Shown in pieces: positions 8,457 through 16,938 of a DNA stretch of 32,522 nt (positions are counted from its first letter, which is position 1; each line of letters begins with the position of its first letter). This stretch comes from CAYPHA01 sp964410215 (GTDB lineage Bacteria; Calditrichota; Calditrichia; Calditrichales; CAYPHA01). The translations under genes were made by a program, and so were the position numbers. Location: positions 1 through 32,522 of the forward strand of contig CAYPHA010000051.1 of assembly GCA_964410215.1 (NCBI GenBank), written 5' to 3'. The notes beneath the pieces are model-generated. The model was not told the DNA's origin. It searched no databases and saw only the letters and a list, made by a program, of their open reading frames with translations.

Positions 8457-10391
8457 ATGTTTCATATCAGAAATGAAGCACTTATGGTAGTTTTACTGAT
8501 AGTTTTTGTTATGCTGTCAGTAAACCGTGCATTTACACAATCCGATCAGACAACCATTATCACCCACGATAAAGTGACCATTTATACCGATCCTTCGAAG
8601 GGGGTTAAAAATTTCGCCGGGTGGGGTGTCTTTCCCGATGAAAACAAGGATATCCGCCGCATTACGATGGATTTGACACTGGCACACCCGGAAGACCGGG
8701 CTATCGCACACTGGGACTACCGTGATCAGATCAACATATTGCGCAAAGGCGGCATAGACGGTCAAAAGCTTGACCTCGAGATCGGACGCATGCTGACGCC
8801 CTATGGCAGCAATTTCAAAGAAGACTGGAGCTATACCTGGCAGGTGGATGTGACCGATTTTGCACCTTTTCTTCGGGATAGCGTCGAAATTGAATACAGC
8901 CATTCCGGATACGAATCACCGGACCTGGGCTGGGATCTGACCATTGCTTTCAACATCGATTTCGGCACACCCGTTGCCCGGTTCGTCTCGTTTGAGAAAC
9001 TGTGGGAAGGGCATTTCGAATATGGAAATCCGGAAAACGATATTGAAAACAACCTGGCACCCATTGAAATTACTAAAAACGATGGCAGTGCTTTCGGCCG
9101 ATTGCGTATTCAGCATACCGGGCATGGGATGGACCGCCCGAGCGGTTGCAGCGAATTCTGCAGCCGGTGGCGGGAGATCGTCTTTGATGAACACATCATC
9201 GACCACAGGGATATCTGGAAAGAGTGCGGTGACAATCCTCTCTATCCCCAGGGCGGTACCTGGATTTTTGACCGGGGCTACTGGTGTCCGGGCGATCTGC
9301 AGGTGCCGGATATCATCGATGTCGCGCTGACCAGGGAAACGCATACGATCGATATGAACATGATGCCCTTTATGGCAAATAATGTCAAGCAACCGCGCGA
9401 GGTGATATCGGCCTACTTTTTTCAATATGAAAAACCGGTGCATCAGAATGATGTCGCCGTCGAGGAAATTATCGTACCAAACGGCAAAGCGAATTATAAC
9501 CGCTTCAATCCGGCTGGATTCGTTCCACAAATTAAAATGCGTAACCTGGGCAGTGCCGAACTGAAATCACTTAAAATAAGCTACGGAACAGATGGATTTA
9601 AAGAAAAAACGTTTAACTGGAGCGGGAACCTGGATTTTTACGAGGAAACCATCATTGAACTTCCCGGAGAGATCGATGCAAAAGCAGGTGTCAATACGTT
9701 CTCCGTCGTTGTATCAAAACCGAACGGTAAAAAAGATGAATGGAAAAAAGATAATACACGCAGTTCAAAATTTGATGATATCCCCACCTTACCTTCGAAA
9801 TTTGTTGTTGATTTTCTTACAAACAATAAACCGGAAGACAATACCCTTTTTCTGATTAATAGCTCCGGAGATACACTGCTGAACAAGCAACCGGAAACGC
9901 TGAAACCGGCGACAGAATACCGGGATACCCTGAGTCTGGACGAGGACCTCTACGCTCTGGTATTGAGCGATACCTCCGGCGACGGACTGGAATTCTGGTT
10001 CATGCCGCAGTCGGGATACGGACGTCTTCGCCTGAAAGATCTCAATGGCCATATCATTCACCTTTTTGAAAGCGATTGTGGAAACGGTCAATTTTTTGCC
10101 TTCCGTACCGATGATGATGCGGTGGTGGATACAACCATCGAACAACTTTCCGTTAATATTTTCCCGCGGATGGTCCAGGATTACCTGACTATCTATACAA
10201 CGACAAATAAAACGTCTACCTTGAAGGTCCGCATCACAAAAGACGGTGAAGACATTGAACAACATGAATACACAAATATCAGGGATTCCATGACGGGAAT
10301 GGATGTGAAGCACCTTGAAAAAGGCCGGTATGTCATGGAAATCTACATCAACGGCGAACATAAGATGAACCGGCGCTTTAATAAAAGGTAG
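8457..10391 (+). CDS. PNGase F-like peptide-N-glycosidase with type IX secretion-like C-terminal tail
   Basis: 644 residues. PNGase F amidases cut between the innermost GlcNAc and asparagine of N-glycoproteins. The two jelly-roll domains at about 38-310 show PNGase F landmarks from memory of the Flavobacterium enzyme: HWDYRDQ (D87 at the position of catalytic Asp60), EIGRMLTPYG, GCSEFCSRW (E233 at Glu206) and GTWIFDRGYWCPG (R273 at Arg248). The family's Trp after Glu206 is Phe here, and the region of Glu118 reads YSHSG, so that residue seems replaced. Next come a CARDB-like domain at about 335-425, a beta domain, and from about 559 a type IX sorting-like domain (LSVNIFP...QDYLTIY, ending in KR). 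The signal peptide covers about 1-27. AGGAGA precedes ATG 8457. It ends 17 bases before the next sulfatase. Family membership is likely; full activity is less certain because of the changed active-site residues. Confidence 0.8.
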   Translation: MFHIRNEALMVVLLIVFVMLSVNRAFTQSDQTTIITHDKVTIYTDPSKGVKNFAGWGVFPDENKDIRRITMDLTLAHPEDRAIAHWDYRDQINILRKGGIDGQKLDLEIGRMLTPYGSNFKEDWSYTWQVDVTDFAPFLRDSVEIEYSHSGYESPDLGWDLTIAFNIDFGTPVARFVSFEKLWEGHFEYGNPENDIENNLAPIEITKNDGSAFGRLRIQHTGHGMDRPSGCSEFCSRWREIVFDEHIIDHRDIWKECGDNPLYPQGGTWIFDRGYWCPGDLQVPDIIDVALTRETHTIDMNMMPFMANNVKQPREVISAYFFQYEKPVHQNDVAVEEIIVPNGKANYNRFNPAGFVPQIKMRNLGSAELKSLKISYGTDGFKEKTFNWSGNLDFYEETIIELPGEIDAKAGVNTFSVVVSKPNGKKDEWKKDNTRSSKFDDIPTLPSKFVVDFLTNNKPEDNTLFLINSSGDTLLNKQPETLKPATEYRDTLSLDEDLYALVLSDTSGDGLEFWFMPQSGYGRLRLKDLNGHIIHLFESDCGNGQFFAFRTDDDAVVDTTIEQLSVNIFPRMVQDYLTIYTTTNKTSTLKVRITKDGEDIEQHEYTNIRDSMTGMDVKHLEKGRYVMEIYINGEHKMNRRFNKR

Positions 10392-10408
10392 ATATAAAGG
10401 GTGAAGAA

Positions 10409-12007
10409 ATGACAATGAAAAACAATACGTTAGACCGCAGGGCATTTTTGAATTCCATGGGCGCGGGTACGCTGGCCTTGACCTGGCCCGGAATCATCGC
10501 ATCCTGCAGCAGGCCGGCATCTACCCGAAGACCCAATGTGGTAGTCATTTATGTCGATGATCTGAACGCCTACCAGTTAGGTTGCTACGGCGCTAATGTG
10601 TATACACCGCATATGGACAGCCTGGCGAGAGAAGGCGTGCGGTTTACCCGGGCTTATGTGACGACGTCCATCTGTACGCCCAGCCGTTATGGGCTTTTGA
10701 CCGGCCAATTTCCCGGCCGATGTTCCCATCCCCGGTTTCAGCAGGAATTTCCGGAAGGTGTGCAAACAGAAGTACGGTTTAACACCCCCGTGAATCCGGA
10801 TGCCCCGAACCTGGCAACGGTAATGAAACGTGCCGGTTATGCCACCGGTTGCGTCGGCAAATGGGATTTCGGAGCACCGAAATCAAATGAATCTGGAAGC
10901 GCATTTCTGGAACCATATCCAAGAAGTGATGGCTGGACGAAAGCACCCGACGAAGCCGATCCGGCTGATCCCGAATTTTCCGCATTACTTAAACGCAACC
11001 ATGAACGTCTCTGTAACTATGCAAAGCGGCTCGGATTCGACTATGCCGATGCCCTGTATCGCCTGAATATGGAATTCTGGAGTCATGCCCTCAATATTCA
11101 CAATATGGAATGGGTGACGGATGCGGCATTGCGCTTTATCGACACCAATAAAGACCGGCCCTTTTTTCTCTACATGGCACCCACCCTTCATCATATTCCA
11201 CATCCGCAGGAATCCATGTTACAGGCCGATCCCCGGGTGACGCTGGGGGGGTATCTCGATCAGGCACCGCATGTCCAACCGCCACGGGAAGGCATCATCC
11301 CACGGGTTCAGGCGGCCGGTTATCCGCCGGAGTCGGCCTATTGCACCTGGCTGGATGACGGCATCGGGGCCGTCATGAAGCGATTGAAGGATTCTGGATT
11401 GTATGATGATACTATTGTTGTGCTGATGAGTGACCATTCCTCTCCGGACAAGTGCTCGCTTTACGAGGGAGGTGTGCGCACACCCTGCCTGATCCGATAT
11501 CCTCAAACAGTTCCAGCAGGACAGGTATCCGACGGCCTCATGCAGAATATCGATATGGTGCCTACGGTTCTGGATATGTGCGGGATAGAGAAACCAATTG
11601 ATATGCACCTGGACGGAACCAGTATCCTGCCAATGATAAGCGGTAAGAAAATGGCCGTGCACGAAGCCCTGTATTTCGAATACGGCTGGACACGGGCCGT
11701 ATGCACGGATCGCTGGAAATACCTGGCTTTGCGCTATTCCAGAAGTGCAGAAGCTTTGAGAAAACAAAGGCAAAAGCGACTGTACCATGATATACAATTG
11801 GAACCCATGCAGCATAACGTCCTCCTGCATCATCCCAATTACTGGGATCCGGATCAGTTGTATGATTTAATTATCGATCCGGAAGAAACCACCAATTGGG
11901 CCGGAGATCCGGTACATGCCGGCACTCTGAAGGAAATGAAAAGCCGGTTGACAGGCTACCTGGAAACTTTCTACAATCATCCATTTGGCGAATTCTTAGA
12001 GCGATAG
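10409..12007 (+). CDS. S1-family sulfatase, Cys-type, exported lipoprotein
   Basis: 532 residues with the formylglycine motif C89-T-P-S-R93 followed by YGLLTG. The metal-binding D50-D51 lies in IYVDDLN, and the second metal site reads SDHS (D342-H343), where many relatives have Asp-Asn; His occurs in several S1 subfamilies. The leader has LDRRAFLNSMG and a good lipobox, IIASC (C33), so Tat export and lipidation are likely. ATG 10409 follows GGGTGAAG with normal spacing; ATG 10415 is an alternative that keeps the same leader. It starts 17 bases after the PNGase F-like gene, so the two are probably translated from one message, pairing deglycosylation with desulfation. The long insertion between about 175 and 215 is rich in charged residues and is not shared with the other sulfatases here. 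The sulfate position attacked is unknown. Confidence 0.92.
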   Translation: MTMKNNTLDRRAFLNSMGAGTLALTWPGIIASCSRPASTRRPNVVVIYVDDLNAYQLGCYGANVYTPHMDSLAREGVRFTRAYVTTSICTPSRYGLLTGQFPGRCSHPRFQQEFPEGVQTEVRFNTPVNPDAPNLATVMKRAGYATGCVGKWDFGAPKSNESGSAFLEPYPRSDGWTKAPDEADPADPEFSALLKRNHERLCNYAKRLGFDYADALYRLNMEFWSHALNIHNMEWVTDAALRFIDTNKDRPFFLYMAPTLHHIPHPQESMLQADPRVTLGGYLDQAPHVQPPREGIIPRVQAAGYPPESAYCTWLDDGIGAVMKRLKDSGLYDDTIVVLMSDHSSPDKCSLYEGGVRTPCLIRYPQTVPAGQVSDGLMQNIDMVPTVLDMCGIEKPIDMHLDGTSILPMISGKKMAVHEALYFEYGWTRAVCTDRWKYLALRYSRSAEALRKQRQKRLYHDIQLEPMQHNVLLHHPNYWDPDQLYDLIIDPEETTNWAGDPVHAGTLKEMKSRLTGYLETFYNHPFGEFLER

Positions 12008-12062
12008 GATGCACCGATTGCATATGAATAGGGCAGCAATTACCTTGTGTAAGTTGCGATTC

Positions 12063-12335
12063 TTACCACAAAGGCACTAAGTCACTAATAATATTGAAGT
12101 TAATGAAAAAAACCTAAATCAATTTTAAATTGATATCTACAAATATCCTGTTTTAAATTGAGTCACCTGGAAAAGCACGATGGTGTCATGCTGAATTTAT
12201 TTCAGCATCTCTAAGTTCAATAAAAACAGTGGATCCCGAATCGAGTTCGGGATGACAACTCCGTAATCAGCACTTATCGGAGTGGACTCAATTTTATATC
12301 TATAAAAACTTTGTGCCTTCGGGCCTTTGTGGTAA
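12063..12335. repeat. nested inverted-repeat element filling the intergenic gap
   Basis: The 356-base gap at 12008-12363 has no gene but is highly structured. Outer arms: TTACCACAAAGGCAC at 12063-12077 and its near complement in GTGCCTTCGGGCCTTTGTGGTAA at 12313-12335. Middle arms: TTTTAAATTGAGTC-ACC at 12151-12167 and GGAGTGGACTCAATTTTAT at 12279-12297. Inner pair: two short palindromic stretches at 12184-12211 and 12231-12257. The arrangement looks like small mobile or REP-type repeats inserted inside one another, or a MITE-like element. No transposase is present. The outer right arm overlaps a GTG that could be mistaken for the start of the next gene. Confidence 0.75.
12184..12257. repeat. 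inner palindromic pair (GTCATGCTGAA... / ...TTCGGGATGAC)
   Basis: 12184-12211 contains GTCATGCTGAA...TTCAGCATCTC, a self-complementary stem around TGCTGAA/TTCAGCA. 12231-12257 contains GGATCCCGAA...TTCGGGATGACA, a second stem around TCCCGAA/TTCGGGA. The ends (TGTCATGCTGAA and the complement of TTCGGGATGACA) are also related to each other. Units of this form (TGTCAT...CTGAA/TTCAGGATGACA) are familiar dispersed intergenic repeats in several FCB-group and other environmental genomes. That comparison is from memory. Confidence 0.7.
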
Positions 12336-12350
12336 ATATTTATTTAAAAT

Positions 12351-12357
12351 AAAGGAA
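12351..12357 (+). promoter_or_regulatory. ribosome binding site fixing the third sulfatase start
   Basis: AAAGGAA lies six bases before ATG 12364. This supports the start MMNRRKFL and rules out the upstream in-frame GTG at 12313, which sits inside the repeat and would add 17 unrelated residues before the export signal. Confidence 0.8.
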
Positions 12358-12363
12358 ACGGCA

Positions 12364-13803
12364 ATGATGAATCGAAGGAAATTTTTATCGGTTACCACCG
12401 CTGCAGCCGGCGGTATGGCAATGGGATGCAATGTCTGGAAGCCCAAAGGACCCCCGAATATACTGTTTCTGTTTGCCGATGATCAGAGTTTCCGGGCTCT
12501 GCATGCCTACGGCAATGAGGAAGTACATACGCCGAACCTCGATCGACTGTCAGCGCGATCAATGCGGTTTACCCATGCCTACAATATGGGATCATGGTCC
12601 GGGGCTGTCTGTATGCCCAGCCGTATGATGCTCAATACAGGCCGCTACCTCTGGAAATGTAAAAATGCGCCGGCTGAACAGTTTCCAAAAGGCCTGATGT
12701 GGTCGCAACGCATGAAAACGGCCGGATACACAACTTATATGGCCGGTAAATGGCATGTCTTCTATAATGGGGACTGGCAGGAAAGGGTGGAGCCTGCCGA
12801 TGTGTTTGATGTAACCGGTACCCTGCGACCCGGTATGCCCAACCAGACGCCGGAAGGCTACGACCGGCCGAAAGATGAAAATGACAAAAGCTGGCTTCCC
12901 TGGGACAAATCAAAAGAAGGCTACTGGAAAGGCGGAAAGCACTGGAGTGAAGTGCTGGGGGACGAAACCATCGGTTTTCTGGAACAGGCCTCGGGTAAAG
13001 AAGAACCGTTCTTCATATATGCCGCCTTTAATGCACCCCATGATCCGCGGCAGTCACCTAAAAAATTTGTTGACATGTATCCGGTTGAAGGCATCAGCAC
13101 GCCGGTAAATTTTATGCCGGAATATCCATACAAGGATGCCATCGGTTGCCCGAAGACCTTGCGGGACGAAAGACTTGCGCCGTTTCCCCGCACGGAATAC
13201 GCCGTCAAGGTTAACCGTCAGGAATACTATGCCATTATCACCCATATGGACCAGCAGATTGGTCGTATCCTCGATAAACTGGAAGAACTGGGCCAGGCTG
13301 ACAATACCTATATCTTTTTCACGGCGGATCATGGTCTGGCCTGTGGTCAGCATGGATTGCTCGGTAAGCAGAACCTGTACGATCATAGTGTCCGCGTACC
13401 CTTTATCGTAAGCGGGCCCGGCATAAAAGGTGGAACGACTTGCACGACACCCATTTACCTGCAGGATGTCATGCCGACAACACTGGAAATCGCCGGGGCA
13501 GAACAGCAAGGGGTGGATTTCAAAAGTCTGATGCCCTTGATTAGGCAAAACAGTAATCAACATTATGAAGCGATTTACGGTGCCTATATAAACCTGCAGA
13601 GGATGATCACCAAAGACGGGTTTAAGCTGCTGTACTATCCGGAAGTGGAGGTCTATCGTTTATTTGATTTGGAAGCGGATCCCTATGAGATGAACGATCT
13701 TGCCAATAAGCCGGAATATGCGGAAAAACTCAAAGAATTAAAAATTGCCCTGGTTCAATTGCAAAACGAAATGGACGATCCCATGTTAAGTAAGGATAAA
13801 TGA
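12364..13803 (+). CDS. S1-family sulfatase, Cys-type, Tat-type leader
   Basis: 479 residues from ATG 12364. The formylglycine motif is C83-M-P-S-R87, metal ligands are D39-D40 (FADDQSF) and D322-H323 (TADHGLACGQHG). The latter stretch, with GLLGKQNLYDHSVRVPFIV, is characteristic of the choline-sulfatase/iduronate-2-sulfatase-like branch of S1 rather than the arylsulfatase A branch. The leader NRRKFLSVTTAAAGG is twin-arginine-like and is followed by AMGC (C22), a weak lipobox. The gene ends one base before the start of the beta-helix gene (TGA-A-ATG), implying translational coupling. It is preceded by a long repeat element, so transcription may be reset here, although no promoter could be identified. 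The substrate is presumably a sulfated monosaccharide or oligosaccharide from the shared glycan. Confidence 0.92.
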   Translation: MMNRRKFLSVTTAAAGGMAMGCNVWKPKGPPNILFLFADDQSFRALHAYGNEEVHTPNLDRLSARSMRFTHAYNMGSWSGAVCMPSRMMLNTGRYLWKCKNAPAEQFPKGLMWSQRMKTAGYTTYMAGKWHVFYNGDWQERVEPADVFDVTGTLRPGMPNQTPEGYDRPKDENDKSWLPWDKSKEGYWKGGKHWSEVLGDETIGFLEQASGKEEPFFIYAAFNAPHDPRQSPKKFVDMYPVEGISTPVNFMPEYPYKDAIGCPKTLRDERLAPFPRTEYAVKVNRQEYYAIITHMDQQIGRILDKLEELGQADNTYIFFTADHGLACGQHGLLGKQNLYDHSVRVPFIVSGPGIKGGTTCTTPIYLQDVMPTTLEIAGAEQQGVDFKSLMPLIRQNSNQHYEAIYGAYINLQRMITKDGFKLLYYPEVEVYRLFDLEADPYEMNDLANKPEYAEKLKELKIALVQLQNEMDDPMLSKDK

Positions 13804-13804
13804 A

Positions 13805-15469
13805 ATGCACTATGCGTTTAAATATTTCTTAATCCTCTTCTTGCTGTTGTCCGGTTTCCCGGTAGTAGGCCTCTTTTCTGGTACCCGTAGTATTATTATC
13901 GCGCCAGATGGGCAGGATAATGCTGAGGGGACACTGGATAAACCATTTGCCAGCCTGACCGGTGCGCGTGATTTCATCAGAAAGGAATATCCTAGTGGAT
14001 TAACGGATACGGTCATCGTCACTGTCCGGGATGGTTTTTACCAGATGATCGAACCACTGGTGCTGGGGCCGCTTGATAGTGGTACAGAAACGTTTCCGGT
14101 TATATTCAGGGCAGAAGACAATACAGAGCCCGTGTTTAGTGGTGGCAGGGAAATCACAGGATTTACCGTTGCGGAAAACGGTTTATGGAACGTGATGATT
14201 CCCGAAGTGAGCAAGGAGAACTGGTATTTCGAACAACTGTTTATAAATGGCCGACGGGCGATCCGGGCCCGCAGTCCGAATACAGGCTATTATCGATTCA
14301 AAGATGTGCAGGAAAAGGTATTAGTACAAGGTACAGGGAGAGCTCCTGAAAAAGCGATCCAGACCGTTCGTGTATTTAAAAAGGACATACTGCCGCTTTC
14401 AGGCCTTTCAATAGCAGAGTTCAAGGATGTCCTGATGACGGTTTATCATAAATGGGATATTACGAAACGGTATCTGGATGAGGTCAATGTGGATTCCGGT
14501 GTGATCGTGACTTCCGGACAAGGTATGAAGCCATGGAATTCCTGGGGTAAGGATCAGCGCTATATCCTTTAAAATTTTAAATCTGCCCTTGATGAGCCGG
14601 GGGAGTGGTTCCTGGAGCGGAATGGCGTGCTGTGGTATAAACCGCTTCCTGGTGAGACAATAGAAAATACCCGTATAGTTGCCCCGGTTTTGGAACACTT
14701 TATCATCATTAAGGGTGAACCATCTTCTGGGCGGTTTGTAAAGAACATAACCTTTTCCGGCCTCACATTTCAGCACGCCTCTTATTATACACCGGAAAGC
14801 GGATTTGAACCGGCACAGGCAGCTGCTCCCATCGATGCCGTTGTCCTGGCCGATGGTGCTAAAAATATACGTATTGAGGGATGTGAAATTACCCAAACGG
14901 GCAGCTATGGCATCTGGTTTCGAAGGGGCTGTTCGGACTGCCGGGTGGAAAAAAGTCATATCCACGATCTGGGGGCCGGCGGCTTTCATCAGCATTATGG
15001 CAGAGAGAATATCATCCGCAATAATATTTTTGCTTTCAGCAAATTATATCAGCTGCAGTGTACCCGTGTAGAAGATCATCTCTCATTCACCTTCTCAAAT
15101 AATATCGTTTATTTCACGGAGGGCGTTTTATTTTCCGGCCCGTGGACCGACATTCGCGTGAATCTCTTTGACAATATCTACTGGAATGCACGGGAACCGG
15201 AAACTACATTCGCGGATGATGCCTGGAAAGAATGGCGGAAGCAGGGTCTGGACGAGGGCTCCCTGATTGCTGATCCGCTATTTTTTGATCCTCAAATGCA
15301 GGATTTCCGTTTTAAAAGTCCGGAAGCTTATAAGAAAATCAATTTCAAGCCCTTTGATCATTTCAGGGCCGGAATTTTTGGGGACGTTGACTGGATAGGA
15401 AAAGCCGCCCTTCCTGCTGCTAAACTGAGAGCGTTTAATCAGTTATTCGAAAGCGATAACAGTCCCTGA
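13805..15469 (+). pseudogene. GH141-like right-handed beta-helix glycosidase, broken by a nonsense codon and an internal deletion
   Basis: The 5' part (255 codons, signal peptide, then IIIAPDGQDNAEGTLDKPFASL) and the 3' part (from 14573, NFKSALDEPGEWFLE) are in the same frame. They are separated only by TAA at 14570-14572, where relatives have Glu (GAA to TAA). The protein resembles GH141-type beta-helix enzymes, a family including alpha-L-fucosidases. The text runs from SHIHDLGAGG straight into FHQHYGRENIIRNN at about 14978-14984. In relatives known to me about 130 residues of helix rungs (segments like GVWIGHS, SDMGGVYTLG) lie between these two Gly-Gly sites. The deletion is in frame and probably removes catalytic residues. 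It starts one base after the sulfatase stop. Two independent lesions argue for a dying gene. Alternatives are assembly collapse or a readthrough product, neither of which would restore the missing core. Confidence 0.82.
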
Positions 15470-15546
15470 TCTTCTGAATAATAAATGAAATTAGAAGCAT
15501 AGCCGGGTCACACCGGCAAATAGTAAAAGAGAAAGCAGCACATTAC

Positions 15547-16887
15547 ATGCAAACGTTTGACAAACACAATCCAACTCGCAGAAGATTTTTATGGCATTTT
15601 GGCATCGCTGCCGGTACCATGGTAACGCCGCAATGGCTCCTCAACTGTGCGTCCGGCCATCCGCCAAATATTATTCTCATCATGGCCGATGATCTTGGTT
15701 ATGGTGACCTTAGCTGCTATGGCAGCGCGACCATCCATACGCCGCATCTCGATGCGCTGGCGAAAAACGGTATGCGTTTCACGGATTTTCATTCCAATGG
15801 GGCTGTTTGCAGTCCGACGCGTGCCGCATTGCTCACCGGGCGCTACCAACAGCGGTGTGGCATAGAAGGTGTGGTAACGGCAGCAAATCACCGGGATGAA
15901 GGTCTGGACCTCTCGGAAAAAACCTTCGCTGAGGCCTTAAAACCGTATGGATATCGAACCGCCCTTTTTGGGAAATGGCACCTCGGCTACCAGCCTGCCT
16001 TCAACCCTGTAAAGCAGGGATTTGATGAATTCCGTGGATTTGTAAGTGGCAATGTTGATTACCAGTCGCATATCGACCAGGTAGGATACGAGGACTGGTG
16101 GGTGAAAGATGAGCTGACACAGGAAAAGGGATATACCACACACCTGATAACAAAGCATGGCCTTGACTATATTGAACGAAACAAAAACAAACCCTTCTGC
16201 CTGTACCTGGCTCATGAAGCCCCGCATTATCCGTTCCAGGGGCCGGACGACAAGGCCGACCGCACCCCGGGAAATCCCCATCCGATTGGTGGCAGCAGAA
16301 AAGACCGGGAAACGGCTTACCGGGAGATGATTACGGAGATGGACAAGGGGATTGGCCGGATAATGGAGAAACTGCGGGACTTGAAAATTGATCAGAATAC
16401 CTTTGTATTTTTCTGTTCGGATAACGGTCCCGACAGTGTCGGTTCAGCCGGTCCATTGAGAGGCCGGAAAGGTTCCCTGTGGGAAGGCGGACACCGGGTA
16501 CCGGCGATTGCTCACTGGCCCGGACACATCAAACCAGGGACTATTTGTGATCAAACGACAATGACGATGGATCTTTTCCCGACAATGGTTTCCCTTGCTT
16601 CAGGCAAAGCAGTGGCGCAGACTGTACTGGACGGCATTGATTTGTCACCCGCACTGCTTGAAGACGGCAAGCTTAATCCAAGGACATTATTCTGGAAACA
16701 TCGTCAGTCAAAAGCCGTGCGTAAAGGATCCTGGAAATTGGTTGATGACCAGCTCTTTAATCTTGGAAATGATCTGGGAGAGACCGAAAACCTTGCAGAG
16801 CAATACCCGGAAATGGTCTCTGAACTGCAAAAAGAATTCGAATCATGGTACAAAGAAGTAACCGATAATGTTAGACGCAGAGCTTGA
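15547..16887 (+). CDS. S1-family sulfatase, arylsulfatase A-like, Cys-type
   Basis: 446 residues. The motif is C88-S-P-T-R92 followed by AALLTGRYQQRCG, a common form in arylsulfatase A or N-acetylgalactosamine-6-sulfatase-like S1 enzymes. Metal ligands are D48-D49 (MADDLGYGD) and D292-N293 (CSDNGPDSVG), and GKWHLGY holds the conserved Lys and His. The leader NPTRRRFLWHFGIAAG is twin-arginine-like; LLNC (C34) is a possible but imperfect lipobox. Of the four sulfatases this is the closest to the common bacterial arylsulfatase type. It follows the damaged beta-helix gene by 77 bases and precedes the propeller-fucosidase fusion by 51 bases. No convincing Shine-Dalgarno lies just before ATG 15547 (the nearest purine run is AGAGAAAG, about 13 bases upstream), but the leader supports the start. 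Confidence 0.92.
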   Translation: MQTFDKHNPTRRRFLWHFGIAAGTMVTPQWLLNCASGHPPNIILIMADDLGYGDLSCYGSATIHTPHLDALAKNGMRFTDFHSNGAVCSPTRAALLTGRYQQRCGIEGVVTAANHRDEGLDLSEKTFAEALKPYGYRTALFGKWHLGYQPAFNPVKQGFDEFRGFVSGNVDYQSHIDQVGYEDWWVKDELTQEKGYTTHLITKHGLDYIERNKNKPFCLYLAHEAPHYPFQGPDDKADRTPGNPHPIGGSRKDRETAYREMITEMDKGIGRIMEKLRDLKIDQNTFVFFCSDNGPDSVGSAGPLRGRKGSLWEGGHRVPAIAHWPGHIKPGTICDQTTMTMDLFPTMVSLASGKAVAQTVLDGIDLSPALLEDGKLNPRTLFWKHRQSKAVRKGSWKLVDDQLFNLGNDLGETENLAEQYPEMVSELQKEFESWYKEVTDNVRRRA

Positions 16888-16938
16888 TCTACTCATTTTA
16901 CCAGTAACAGGAAAATCAATAAATAAAAGGATATCTCA

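Noticed and set aside
8916..9530. Long antisense frame opposite the PNGase F-like gene, and similar ones elsewhere
   Set aside because: They have no recognisable domains or ribosome binding sites and are mirror images of codon bias in well-supported + strand genes.
12313..12363. GTG-initiated N-terminal extension of the third sulfatase
   Set aside because: It translates the right arm of the repeat element, and a good ribosome binding site with a twin-arginine leader points to ATG 12364.
12008..12363. CRISPR array or tRNA gene in the repeat-rich gap
   Set aside because: The repeats are inverted rather than direct with spacers, and no cloverleaf or T-loop consensus could be found.
14627..15469. 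Separate 280-residue beta-helix gene
   Set aside because: It is in the same frame as the upstream half, family sequence begins before its first start codon, and it has no signal peptide of its own.
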